This document shows, one piece after another, positions 1 through 6,865 of a DNA stretch of 45,238 nucleotides. The position numbers and the translations under genes were made by a program. This DNA is from ZC4RG30 sp046047615 (lineage in GTDB: Bacteria > Pseudomonadota > Gammaproteobacteria > Steroidobacterales > Steroidobacteraceae): positions 1 to 45,238 of the forward strand of contig JBJOHO010000088.1 in the NCBI GenBank assembly GCA_046047615.1, read 5' to 3'. Numbering within the stretch: the stretch's first letter is position 1; every line of letters begins with the position of its first letter. The notes beneath the pieces are model-generated. The model saw nothing but the letters and a program-made list of their open reading frames with translations, ran no database searches and was not told where the DNA came from.

Positions 1-776
1 CGCATCACCGTGACGGCATCGCCGCCGATCCGGACGCGATCACCGCAATCTTCACCATGGACCCAACCGCCGCGCGCGGAGACCTGGCGGGCCAGCAGCC
101 GCGTGCGGCCAAGACGTCGCGACCACCAGGGCAGCAGCGTGCAGTGCGCCGAACCGGTCACCGGATCTTCAGGAACACCTGCCCCGGGCGCGAAAAACCG
201 CGACACGAAGTCGGCATCACCTTCCCCCGGCGCGGTGACGATCACGCCAAAGCTGTCGAGGGTGGCGAGCAGACGCATGTCCGGCCGCAGGCGGACCACC
301 GCGTCCGCGGAGCCGAGGACGACCAGGTAGTCGCGGCTGCGTCCGACCCAGACAGGCGGCGTGTCCGCATTGAGCCCCAGGCCAGACAGCAGCGCGGGTG
401 GCGGCTCGCAGGGTTCGGCCGGGCGGGCCGGGAAGTCGAGCACCAGGCGCTGGCCATCGCGGCTGACGCCCAGTTCGCCCGAGGCGGTGGCGAAACGCAG
501 CACGGGCTCCGCCGCCCCGAAGTGCTGCACCAGCACGTGGGCCGCGGCCAGGGTCGCATGGCCACACAGGTCGACCTCGGTCGCCGGGGTGAACCAGCGG
601 AGACTGCGCACGCCCGCACCGCGGCGCAGGAAGGCGGTTTCGGACAGGTTGATCTCGGCAGCGACGGCCTGCATCACCTCGGCGGGCAGGTCGGCGTCAA
701 GCACGCAGACACCCGCCGGGTTGCCGCCGAAGGGCCGCGCGCTGAAAGCATCCACCAGGAAATAGGGCAGTTCCAT
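1..776 (-). CDS. PhzF family isomerase/epimerase, 3' end cut by window edge
   Basis: PhzF-fold proteins isomerise small substrates by acid-base chemistry, as in phenazine synthesis; many members have unknown substrates. Translation from ATG 776 begins MELPYFLVDAFS and runs 258 codons to the left edge without a stop. The family's catalytic Glu is E46 in NLSETAF, the conserved His is H73 in CGHATL, and the second-domain motif DPVTGSAHC is present. The last visible residues (RIGGDAVTVM) match the usual PhzF C-terminus, so probably only about ten residues are missing. It is divergent from the toxin-antitoxin pair and shares its short upstream region. The substrate cannot be told from sequence. 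Confidence 0.9.
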   Translation of the reverse strand, partial: MELPYFLVDAFSARPFGGNPAGVCVLDADLPAEVMQAVAAEINLSETAFLRRGAGVRSLRWFTPATEVDLCGHATLAAAHVLVQHFGAAEPVLRFATASGELGVSRDGQRLVLDFPARPAEPCEPPPALLSGLGLNADTPPVWVGRSRDYLVVLGSADAVVRLRPDMRLLATLDSFGVIVTAPGEGDADFVSRFFAPGAGVPEDPVTGSAHCTLLPWWSRRLGRTRLLARQVSARGGWVHGEDCGDRVRIGGDAVTVM

Positions 777-791
777 GTTCAGGTCCGTGAT

Positions 792-815
792 ATGGTCATG
801 ACCATGGTCATGACT
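792..815. promoter_or_regulatory. Double palindromic operator candidate of the phd/vapC pair
   Basis: Bases 792-805 form a perfect 14-bp palindrome (ATGGTCATGACCAT). The core GTCATGAC recurs at 807-814, so two palindrome centres lie 12 bp apart, about one helical turn. The site lies just upstream of the antitoxin start and 16 bp from the divergent phzF-like start. Phd/YefM antitoxins autoregulate by binding paired palindromes, so this is the likely operator; binding is inferred. Confidence 0.6.
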
Positions 816-826
816 CGTTGCAGCTG

Positions 827-1054
827 ATGAACGTCATCAAGGCCTCGGAATTCAAGGCCAAGTGCCTCGGCATCATGGATACCGTGGCCGAAACCGGCCG
901 CCCCGTGGTGATCACCAAGAACGGCAAGCCGGTCGCGGAGCTGCGGCCGTACCAGCCGGCGGGCAGCAGCTTGCTGGGCGTCCTGAAGGGCAAGGTGGAA
1001 ATCACCGGCGACATCATCTCGCCTCTCGACGTGGAGTGGGAGGCCATGAAGTGA
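827..1054 (+). CDS. Phd/YefM-type antitoxin
   Basis: A 75-residue antitoxin starting MNVIKASEFKAKCL, the typical Phd/YefM N-terminus that dimerises and binds DNA. The middle PVVITKNGKPVAEL is the family's conserved beta-hairpin region, and the C-terminal part (EITGDIISPLDVEWEAM) is the expected toxin-wrapping segment. ATG 827 was chosen because the homologous N-terminus starts there; an in-frame TTG at 818 would add three residues. No clear Shine-Dalgarno is visible. It overlaps the toxin by 4 bp (GTGA), implying translational coupling, and is probably autoregulated through the palindromes at 792-815. Confidence 0.9.
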   Translation: MNVIKASEFKAKCLGIMDTVAETGRPVVITKNGKPVAELRPYQPAGSSLLGVLKGKVEITGDIISPLDVEWEAMK

Positions 1055-1452
1055 AGCTGCTGCTGGACACCCATGTGGTGCTCTGGCGGGCGCTGTCACA
1101 GGCCGGCGTCGGCACTCACAGCCGTGCCCTGCTGGAGCAAGCCGAGCGCGCGGGCACACTGTGCGTCAGCGCCGTCACGTTCTGGGAGATCGCGCTGCTG
1201 TGCCAGAAGGGGCGGCTGTCCGTCCTTGTGGCGCCCGAGGAGATACGGAGAGAGGTCCTCGCCGCCGGCGTCACCGAAATCCCCCTGTCCGGCGACATCG
1301 CCGTGCTGGCCACCCAGCTGGAACTGCTCGGCGATCCGGCGGACCGCTGTATTGCCGCGTCGGCGATCGCCTGGAATGCCACGCTGCTGACGGCCGACGA
1401 ACGGCTGCTGTCCTTCCCCCACGCACTCGCCCGCCAGGACGCGCGGCAATAG
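1051..1452 (+). CDS. VapC-like PIN-domain ribonuclease toxin
   Basis: A 133-residue PIN-domain protein starting at GTG 1051 (VKLLLDTHVVLW). The four acidic metal ligands expected in PIN nucleases are visible: D6 in LLLDTH, E46 in TFWEIALL, D98 in DPADRCIAAS and D116 in LLTADERLL. The LLLDTHVVLW start is typical of the VapC subgroup that pairs with Phd/YefM antitoxins rather than VapB. Toxins of this family cleave RNA; the target here is unknown. All catalytic residues are intact, so it is probably an active module. Confidence 0.92.
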   Translation: MKLLLDTHVVLWRALSQAGVGTHSRALLEQAERAGTLCVSAVTFWEIALLCQKGRLSVLVAPEEIRREVLAAGVTEIPLSGDIAVLATQLELLGDPADRCIAASAIAWNATLLTADERLLSFPHALARQDARQ

Positions 1453-1460
1453 GCACGGCC

Positions 1461-1850
1461 ATGGACTACCTCGCGCTCGCCCTCCTCCACCTGGCGACGG
1501 TGCTGCCTGCACTGCTGCTCGGGCTCGTGCTGTTCATCCTGCGCAAGGGCAGCCCGCTGCACCGCCGGTTGGGTCGTCTGTACATGGCATTGATGCTGTT
1601 CACGGCCGCGGTCACGCTGTTCATGCCGGCCTACGTGGGTCCACGCTGGCTGGGGCATTTCGGTTTCATCCACCTGTTCAGCCTGCTCACGCTGTACAGC
1701 GTCCCTTCGGCCTGGTGGGCGGCGCGCCGGCACGATGTGAACGCCCACCGCGCGTCGATGATCGGCCTCTACGTCGGGGGCATCGTCATCGCCGGCAGCT
1801 TTGCCTTGATGCCGGGGCGGCTGCTGTACCGCTGGCTGTTCAGCGGCTGA
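1461..1850 (+). CDS. Small DUF2306-like membrane protein
   Basis: A 129-residue integral membrane protein with about four hydrophobic helices (roughly residues 2-25, 38-54, 66-84 and 98-118). The motif LHRRLGRLYMALM after helix 1 matches the DUF2306 signature (HRxLGRxY), and a conserved-looking HRASMIG segment precedes the last helix. It starts 8 bp after vapC, so it may be co-transcribed, but nothing suggests a role in the toxin-antitoxin system. Its 3' end overlaps the convergent photolyase gene by 11 bp. Function unknown. Confidence 0.75.
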   Translation: MDYLALALLHLATVLPALLLGLVLFILRKGSPLHRRLGRLYMALMLFTAAVTLFMPAYVGPRWLGHFGFIHLFSLLTLYSVPSAWWAARRHDVNAHRASMIGLYVGGIVIAGSFALMPGRLLYRWLFSG

Positions 1851-3378
1851 CCAGTCCGTCGAGGTAAGCCGCGGCATCCGCGCGGATCTGCGCGCGGCGT
1901 TCGGCGGTCATCTTCGCCAGCGTCCGGTAGGGCATGGCCATGCGGGGGTTCGCGCCCAGGCGCGACCCGTTGCGATCGAGGAAATCCCAGTACAGCGCGT
2001 TGAAGGGGCAGGCGCGCGGACCGGTCTTGTCCTTCACGCGATAGGTGCAGTGCCCGCAGTAGTCGCTCATGCGGTCGATGTAGGCGCCGCTGGCGGCGTA
2101 GGGCTTGCTGCCGAGCAGACCGCCATCCGCGTGCAGCACCATGCCATGGACGTTGGGCAACTCGACCCACTCGTAGGCGTCGGCGTACACGGCCAAGTAC
2201 CAGGCCTGCACCTCGCGTGGCGCCAGCCCGGCCAGCAGCGCGAAGTTGCCGATGACCATCAGTCGCTGGATGTGGTGCGCATAGGCGCGGTCACGGGTGT
2301 CGGTGAGGCACTCGCGCAGGCAGGCCATCTTCGTTTCGGCGGTCCAGAAGAAACCGGGGAGCGGCCGCGTGGCCTGCAGGCCATTGCTGGCGCCGTAGTC
2401 GCGGCCCTGCTGCCAGTAGAGGCCGCGCACGTATTCCCGCCAGCCGAGGATCTGGCGGATGAAGCCCTCGACGGCGTTCAGCGGCGCGTGCCCAGCGCGC
2501 CACGCCGCCAGCGCAGCCTCGCAGACCTCGCGCGCCACCAGCAGCCCGGCGTTGAGGTAAGGCGAGATGATGCCGTGGAACAGCCAGGGGTCGCCGCGGC
2601 GCATCGCGTCCTGGTAGTCGCCGAAGCGCGGCAGGCAGTCGGCGATGAACTGTGCCAGCGCGGCCAAGGCGTCAGCGCGCGTCACACCCCAACCGAAGCC
2701 GTCGAGCGTGCCGAAGTGGTGACCGAAGCGCCGTGCCACCAGTGCCAGCACGTCCGCCGTGACCGCATCCGGCGCGAAGCGCAGGCGCGGTGGCACCACC
2801 TCGTCGGCGGGCAGGGACTGGCGGTTGTCGGCGTCATAGTTCCAGTCGCCACCCACCGGCGCGTTGCCGTCCATCAGCCAGCCGGTGCGGCGGCGCATGT
2901 CGCGGTAGAAGTGTTCCATGCGCGGTGCGCGACGCCCCTGCATCCAGTGCGCGAACTGCGCACGCGGGCACAGGAAGCGGTCGTCATCGCGCAGCTCGAC
3001 CGGCGGCAGCGCGGCATCGCCTCGCCAGGCCTGCATCATGTCGAGAACGCGCCACTCGCCAGGCTCGGTCAGCACGACGCGTGAGGGTGCATGCCGGGCC
3101 ACCGCGCGGCGCAGCTCGCCATCGAAGGAGCCGGTGTTGCCGGGCGCTTCAAGCATCACGTAATCGACCGTGATGCCCTCGTCGCGCAGGACCTGGGCGA
3201 AATGGCGCATGGCCGAAAACAGGAACGCGATCTTCTGCGGATGGTGCGGCACATAGTTGGCCTCCGCGGCCACCTCGACCATCAGCACCACGTCGCGTGC
3301 CGGGTCGAGATCACGCAATGAGGCGAGCTCGCGGGTCAGCTGGTCGCCCAGCACCAGCCGCAGCGCGCCGGGTTTCAC
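1840..3378 (-). CDS. phrB: Bacterial (6-4) photolyase / FeS-BCP cryptochrome family
   Basis: A 512-residue flavoprotein of the iron-sulfur bacterial cryptochrome/photolyase group, which repairs (6-4) UV photoproducts using FAD, a ribityllumazine antenna and a [4Fe-4S] cluster. The four cluster cysteines sit at 353, 441, 444 and 457 (MACLREC and YCGHC...ACPF), each three positions beyond those of Agrobacterium PhrB as I recall them (350, 438, 441, 454). The N-terminal LRLVLGDQL begins the antenna domain. The upstream extension of the frame is not used: GTG 3378 overlaps the DUF2256 stop by 4 bp and gives the family length. Repair rather than pure signalling is the likelier role. Confidence 0.93.
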   Translation of the reverse strand: MKPGALRLVLGDQLTRELASLRDLDPARDVVLMVEVAAEANYVPHHPQKIAFLFSAMRHFAQVLRDEGITVDYVMLEAPGNTGSFDGELRRAVARHAPSRVVLTEPGEWRVLDMMQAWRGDAALPPVELRDDDRFLCPRAQFAHWMQGRRAPRMEHFYRDMRRRTGWLMDGNAPVGGDWNYDADNRQSLPADEVVPPRLRFAPDAVTADVLALVARRFGHHFGTLDGFGWGVTRADALAALAQFIADCLPRFGDYQDAMRRGDPWLFHGIISPYLNAGLLVAREVCEAALAAWRAGHAPLNAVEGFIRQILGWREYVRGLYWQQGRDYGASNGLQATRPLPGFFWTAETKMACLRECLTDTRDRAYAHHIQRLMVIGNFALLAGLAPREVQAWYLAVYADAYEWVELPNVHGMVLHADGGLLGSKPYAASGAYIDRMSDYCGHCTYRVKDKTGPRACPFNALYWDFLDRNGSRLGANPRMAMPYRTLAKMTAERRAQIRADAAAYLDGLVSR

Positions 3379-3515
3379 TTGCCGTCCCGGCAGCGGTCGG
3401 AGCAGTACTTCACCTGCTCCCAGTCTTTCGCCCACTTGCGGCGCCAGGTGAACGGCCGGCCGCAGCGTGCGCAGGGCTTCTGCGGCAGATCAGCCTTGCG
3501 GACGCCGCGGGGCAC
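3375..3515 (-). CDS. DUF2256 small zinc-ribbon-like protein
   Basis: A 46-residue protein starting at GTG 3515 (VPRGVRKADLPQKPC). It shows the DUF2256 pattern: LPQKxCxxCGRPFTWRRKW followed by VKYCSDRC. The two Cys pairs (15/18 and 38/42) could bind one zinc. DUF2256 genes commonly sit next to cryptochrome/photolyase genes, and here the stop overlaps the photolyase GTG start (GTGA), arguing for translational coupling and a linked function. The biochemical role is unknown. Confidence 0.9.
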   Translation of the reverse strand: MPRGVRKADLPQKPCARCGRPFTWRRKWAKDWEQVKYCSDRCRDGK

Positions 3516-3525
3516 GGCGCTGCGC

Positions 3526-4848
3526 TCAGCGGCCGCCGGGCAGCAAGGCCTGGTACAGCAGAGGCCGCGCCAGCTCCTGCACGCGCGGGAACGACGGCCC
3601 GCCGCCCATGCGCTGGATCATGCCCACGAACACCAGGTCGTTCTCCGGGTCGACCCAGAAGAAGGTGCCCGCCGCACCATCCCACAGGAAGCTGCCCTTG
3701 CCGATGACGGTCTGCGCCTTGAAGGGATCCTCGTAGACGGCGACGTCGTAACCGAAGCCGAAGCCCGGCTTGAGCTGCTGCATGCCGATGCCGAAGCCGC
3801 CTTCCAGCAGGCGCGGCGACAGGTGGTTGGTGGCCATCAGCTGCACGGTGCGCGGGGCGAGAAGCCGCACACCATCGAGCTGACCGCCGCCGGCCAGCAT
3901 GCGCGCGAAACGCAGGTAATCGTCCGCCGTGCTGTAGAGGCCCGCGCCCCCGCTGGCCAGCGCGGGTGCGCGCGACACGTTCGGATCGCGCGGCACCGGC
4001 GCGAGCTTGCCGTCCGCACCCGCGCTGTAGATGGTGGCCAGCCGCGGCAGCTTGTCTTCCGGCACGCGGAAGGCGGTGTCCTTCATGCCCAGCGGTCCGA
4101 AGATGCGCTGCTGCATGAAGTCGTCGAGGCGCTGCCCGGTGATGCGTTCGAGGATGTAGCCCTGGATGTCGACGGCGATGCTGTATTGCCACTCGCTGCC
4201 CGGCTGGTAGCGCAGCGGGATCTTCGCCAGCTTGGCGATGGCCTCGTCGCGGCTGGCCGAACCCATGATGTTGGCCTTCTGGAACAGTGCCTCGACCGGG
4301 TGGCCCGGGAACAGGCCATAGCCGAAGCCCGCCGTGTGCGACATCAGTTCGCCCATCGTCGGCACGCGGCGCGCCGCCTCCGTGAGCATGCGGCCATCCG
4401 GTGCCATGCCGGTGTAGACCTGCAGGTCCGCGAACTCGGGAATGAACCTGGTGACCGGATCCGACGGGCTCCAGAGACCTTCTTCGTAGAGCATCATCAT
4501 GGCCACGCCGGTCACGGGCTTGGTCATGGAATAGGCGCGGAAGATCGTGTCGCGGGCCATCGGCGTGTTGCTGGCGATGTCCTGGCGGCCCAGCACATGG
4601 CTGTGCACGAGCTTGCCGCGGTGCGACACCAACGACACCATGCCCGACAGTTGGCCCGCATCGACCATGCCCTGCACGGCGCCGTCGAGGCGCTGCAGGC
4701 GCTCGGCGCTGAACGCCGGCGGTGCCGGTGTCTGGACGCTGGCCGCCGCCTGCGCACCCTGCGTGCCCAGCGTCCCTGCCGTTGCGAGCGCCACCACCGC
4801 GACCAGCGCGAGTGGTCGGTGAACCCTGGTCATCCCTGCTGCGTGCAT
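3526..4848 (-). CDS. Exported class C beta-lactamase-fold serine hydrolase
   Basis: A 440-residue protein with an N-terminal signal peptide (hydrophobic residues about 13-35, AQA-type cleavage) and a beta-lactamase/EstB fold. The nucleophile motif is S107-M-T-K110 in FRAYSMTKPV. The second catalytic motif is probably Y222-S-I, and LWDGAAGT near the C-terminus replaces the KTG triad, as in esterase members (W-x-G). Members act as esterases, D-aminopeptidases or transpeptidase-like enzymes; a true beta-lactamase is unlikely. ATG 4848 was chosen; ATG 4833 is an alternative giving a shorter signal peptide. It lies only about 10 bp upstream of the DUF2256 gene and may be co-transcribed with it. 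Confidence 0.88.
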   Translation of the reverse strand: MHAAGMTRVHRPLALVAVVALATAGTLGTQGAQAAASVQTPAPPAFSAERLQRLDGAVQGMVDAGQLSGMVSLVSHRGKLVHSHVLGRQDIASNTPMARDTIFRAYSMTKPVTGVAMMMLYEEGLWSPSDPVTRFIPEFADLQVYTGMAPDGRMLTEAARRVPTMGELMSHTAGFGYGLFPGHPVEALFQKANIMGSASRDEAIAKLAKIPLRYQPGSEWQYSIAVDIQGYILERITGQRLDDFMQQRIFGPLGMKDTAFRVPEDKLPRLATIYSAGADGKLAPVPRDPNVSRAPALASGGAGLYSTADDYLRFARMLAGGGQLDGVRLLAPRTVQLMATNHLSPRLLEGGFGIGMQQLKPGFGFGYDVAVYEDPFKAQTVIGKGSFLWDGAAGTFFWVDPENDLVFVGMIQRMGGGPSFPRVQELARPLLYQALLPGGR

Positions 4849-4857
4849 GTCTTTACT

Positions 4858-4918
4858 CCCCCGTTGAGCGGTCGCCGCAGCCTAGCGCCTATACTCGGTC
4901 CACGCCAAACAACGGGGG
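4858..4918. repeat. Inverted repeat containing both divergent ribosome binding sites
   Basis: CCCCCGTTG at 4858-4866 and CAACGGGGG at 4910-4918 are a perfect 9-bp inverted repeat spanning the divergent region between the hydrolase and the quinohemoprotein gene. On each strand the CAACGGGGG copy lies just before the start codon, where it serves as the Shine-Dalgarno. A TATACT -10-like element for the rightward gene lies between them at 4890-4895, without a convincing -35. Confidence 0.5.
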
Positions 4919-4922
4919 TTCC

Positions 4923-6773
4923 ATGGGTCATTTGCACACAAGGCTGGCGGCGCTGCTGCTGGTCGGCTCAGGCCTGGCGGCCATGGTTGCCGCCGCCGCG
5001 CAGGTCGGCGAAGGCGAGCTGCTGTTCAACATCCATTGCTCGGCCTGCCACACGGCACAGCCGCAGCCCGCGGGTTCGCCCAATGAGCGCGCGCCCACGC
5101 AGTCCACCCTCAAGTCATTGTCGGCGGGATCCATCGTCACAGCGCTCACCAACGGCAAGATGGCGACGCAGGGCGCGCTGCTGACGCCGGCGCAGCGCAC
5201 CGCCGTGGCCGAGCACGCTGCCGGCAAGGCCATCGGCGCCGAGCAGGTGGCGGCGGGCACGGGCCGATGCCTGCGCAGCACGCCGATGCGCGCCGTGCGC
5301 GCCGGCGAGGGCTGGAACGGCTTCAACAACGGCGCCAGCGGCACGCGCCTGCAGACGGCCGCGGCCGCCGGCCTGCGCGCGGCGGACCTGCCGAAGCTCA
5401 AGCTCAAGTGGGCCTTCGGCTACGCCAATGTGTCGGCGGTGCGCGCCCTGCCCGCGGTTGCCGGCGGGCGGCTGTTCACCGCCAGCGAGAACGGCGAGGT
5501 GCACGCGCTGGACCCGCGCAGCGGCTGCAGCCACTGGACGTTCAAGGCCAAGGCCGGCGTGCGCAGCGCGCTGTCGGTCGGTCCCTGGGCCGCGGAGGGC
5601 AAGCGTGGGCAGGCCGTGTTCTTCGGCGACACCCGTGCCAACGTCTATGCGGTGGATGCGCAGGATGGCACGCTGCTGTGGACCACCAAGGTGGACCTGC
5701 ACACCGCAGCGGGCATCACCGGTTCGCCGACGCTGCATGCCGGGGTGCTCTACGTGCCTGTCCAGGGCCTAGGCGAGGAAGGGCGCGGTGGCCTCAACAA
5801 CTACCCCTGCTGCACCTTCCGCGGCAGCGTGGTGGCGCTGGAGGCCAGCACGGGCCTGCGGCTGTGGAAGGCGTGGACGATCGACGAGCCGAAGCCGCGG
5901 GCGCTCAACGCGCTGGGCGTGCAGATGTGGGGACCGGCGGGTGGCGGCATCTGGTCCGCGCCCACGGTCGATGCGAAGCGCGGCGTGATCTATGTCTCCA
6001 CGGGCAACGGCTATGCCGACCCGGTGCAGCAGATGACCAATGCCGTCATCGCGCTCGACATGAAGACCGGCGCGGTGCGGTGGCACCAGCAGTTGCTGGC
6101 CGCCGACCAATGGACCATGGGCTGCCAGCCGACCAACCCGGACAACCCGGCCTGCCCGGCCGTGATGGGCCCGGACATGGACTTCTCGGCCACGCCATTG
6201 CTGGTGCGCCAGGGGGGGCGTGACCTCATCGTCATCCCGCAGAAGTCGGCGGTGATGTGGGCGCTGGACCCGGACAAGGGCGGCGCCGTGCTGTGGGAGC
6301 GCCGCTTCTCCAAGGGCAGCGGCTTGGGCGGGCAGTGGGGCGCGGCCAGCGACGGCGTCAACGTCTATACCGGCGCCAACGATTTCCACGCCGATACGCA
6401 GGGCGGCGTGCACGCGCTGCGCGTGGCCGACGGCCAGCCGGTGTGGAGTTCGCCGCCGCAGTCGCTGCTGTGCGGCGAGAAACGCCAGGGCTGTGATGCC
6501 GGCCAGGGCGCAGCGGTCACCTTGATCCCCGGTGCTGCGCTGGTGACGTCGCGCGATGGCGGGCTGCGCGCCTACGACACGCGCGACGGCCGTGTGCTGT
6601 GGACCCAGGACACGGCAGGCGACTACGCAACCGTCAACGGCGTCGCGGCGAAGGGTGGCAGCATGGACGCCGAGGGTGTCATCGTTGCCGGTGGCATGGT
6701 CTACGTGCACTCAGGCTATGGTGGCCTGGTCGGCACGCCGGGCAACGTGCTGCTGGCCTACGGTCTCGACTGA
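4923..6773 (+). CDS. Exported cytochrome c-PQQ dehydrogenase, polyvinyl-alcohol dehydrogenase-like
   Basis: A 616-residue periplasmic quinohemoprotein. A signal peptide (about residues 1-26) is followed by a small cytochrome c domain with heme motif C39-S-A-C-H43, then an eight-bladed PQQ-type propeller with repeated GxVxALDxxTGxxxW-like blades. The vicinal cysteines C296-C297 in YPCCTFRG match the disulfide seen near PQQ in quinoprotein alcohol dehydrogenases. The heme-first order resembles polyvinyl-alcohol dehydrogenases, whereas type II alcohol dehydrogenases carry heme at the C-terminus. The substrate is therefore probably a secondary or polymeric alcohol, but this is not certain. ATG 4923 has a strong GGGGG Shine-Dalgarno. 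No PQQ synthesis genes are nearby. Confidence 0.85.
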   Translation: MGHLHTRLAALLLVGSGLAAMVAAAAQVGEGELLFNIHCSACHTAQPQPAGSPNERAPTQSTLKSLSAGSIVTALTNGKMATQGALLTPAQRTAVAEHAAGKAIGAEQVAAGTGRCLRSTPMRAVRAGEGWNGFNNGASGTRLQTAAAAGLRAADLPKLKLKWAFGYANVSAVRALPAVAGGRLFTASENGEVHALDPRSGCSHWTFKAKAGVRSALSVGPWAAEGKRGQAVFFGDTRANVYAVDAQDGTLLWTTKVDLHTAAGITGSPTLHAGVLYVPVQGLGEEGRGGLNNYPCCTFRGSVVALEASTGLRLWKAWTIDEPKPRALNALGVQMWGPAGGGIWSAPTVDAKRGVIYVSTGNGYADPVQQMTNAVIALDMKTGAVRWHQQLLAADQWTMGCQPTNPDNPACPAVMGPDMDFSATPLLVRQGGRDLIVIPQKSAVMWALDPDKGGAVLWERRFSKGSGLGGQWGAASDGVNVYTGANDFHADTQGGVHALRVADGQPVWSSPPQSLLCGEKRQGCDAGQGAAVTLIPGAALVTSRDGGLRAYDTRDGRVLWTQDTAGDYATVNGVAAKGGSMDAEGVIVAGGMVYVHSGYGGLVGTPGNVLLAYGLD

Positions 6774-6786
6774 CCGCGCTGGAACC

Positions 6787-6815
6787 ACGCCGCGAGGCCC
6801 TCAGGCCTCCGGCGT
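6787..6815. terminator. Hairpin between convergent genes, probable bidirectional terminator
   Basis: ACGCCG-(C)-GAGGCC, loop CTCA, then GGCCTC-CGGCGT forms a 12-bp stem with one bulged C. It sits between the convergent ends of the quinohemoprotein and the aldo/keto reductase. No T-tract follows on either strand, so termination may be Rho-assisted. Confidence 0.55.
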
Positions 6816-6865
6816 GCCGGTGTCCTGCTTGCCCTCGCGCTGCTGCTCGCGCGCGCGCCGGCGGC

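Noticed and set aside
3526..4848. Antibiotic-resistance beta-lactamase
   Set aside because: The KTG motif is replaced by an esterase-like WDG pattern and the context is not a resistance locus, so an esterase or peptidase role is more likely.
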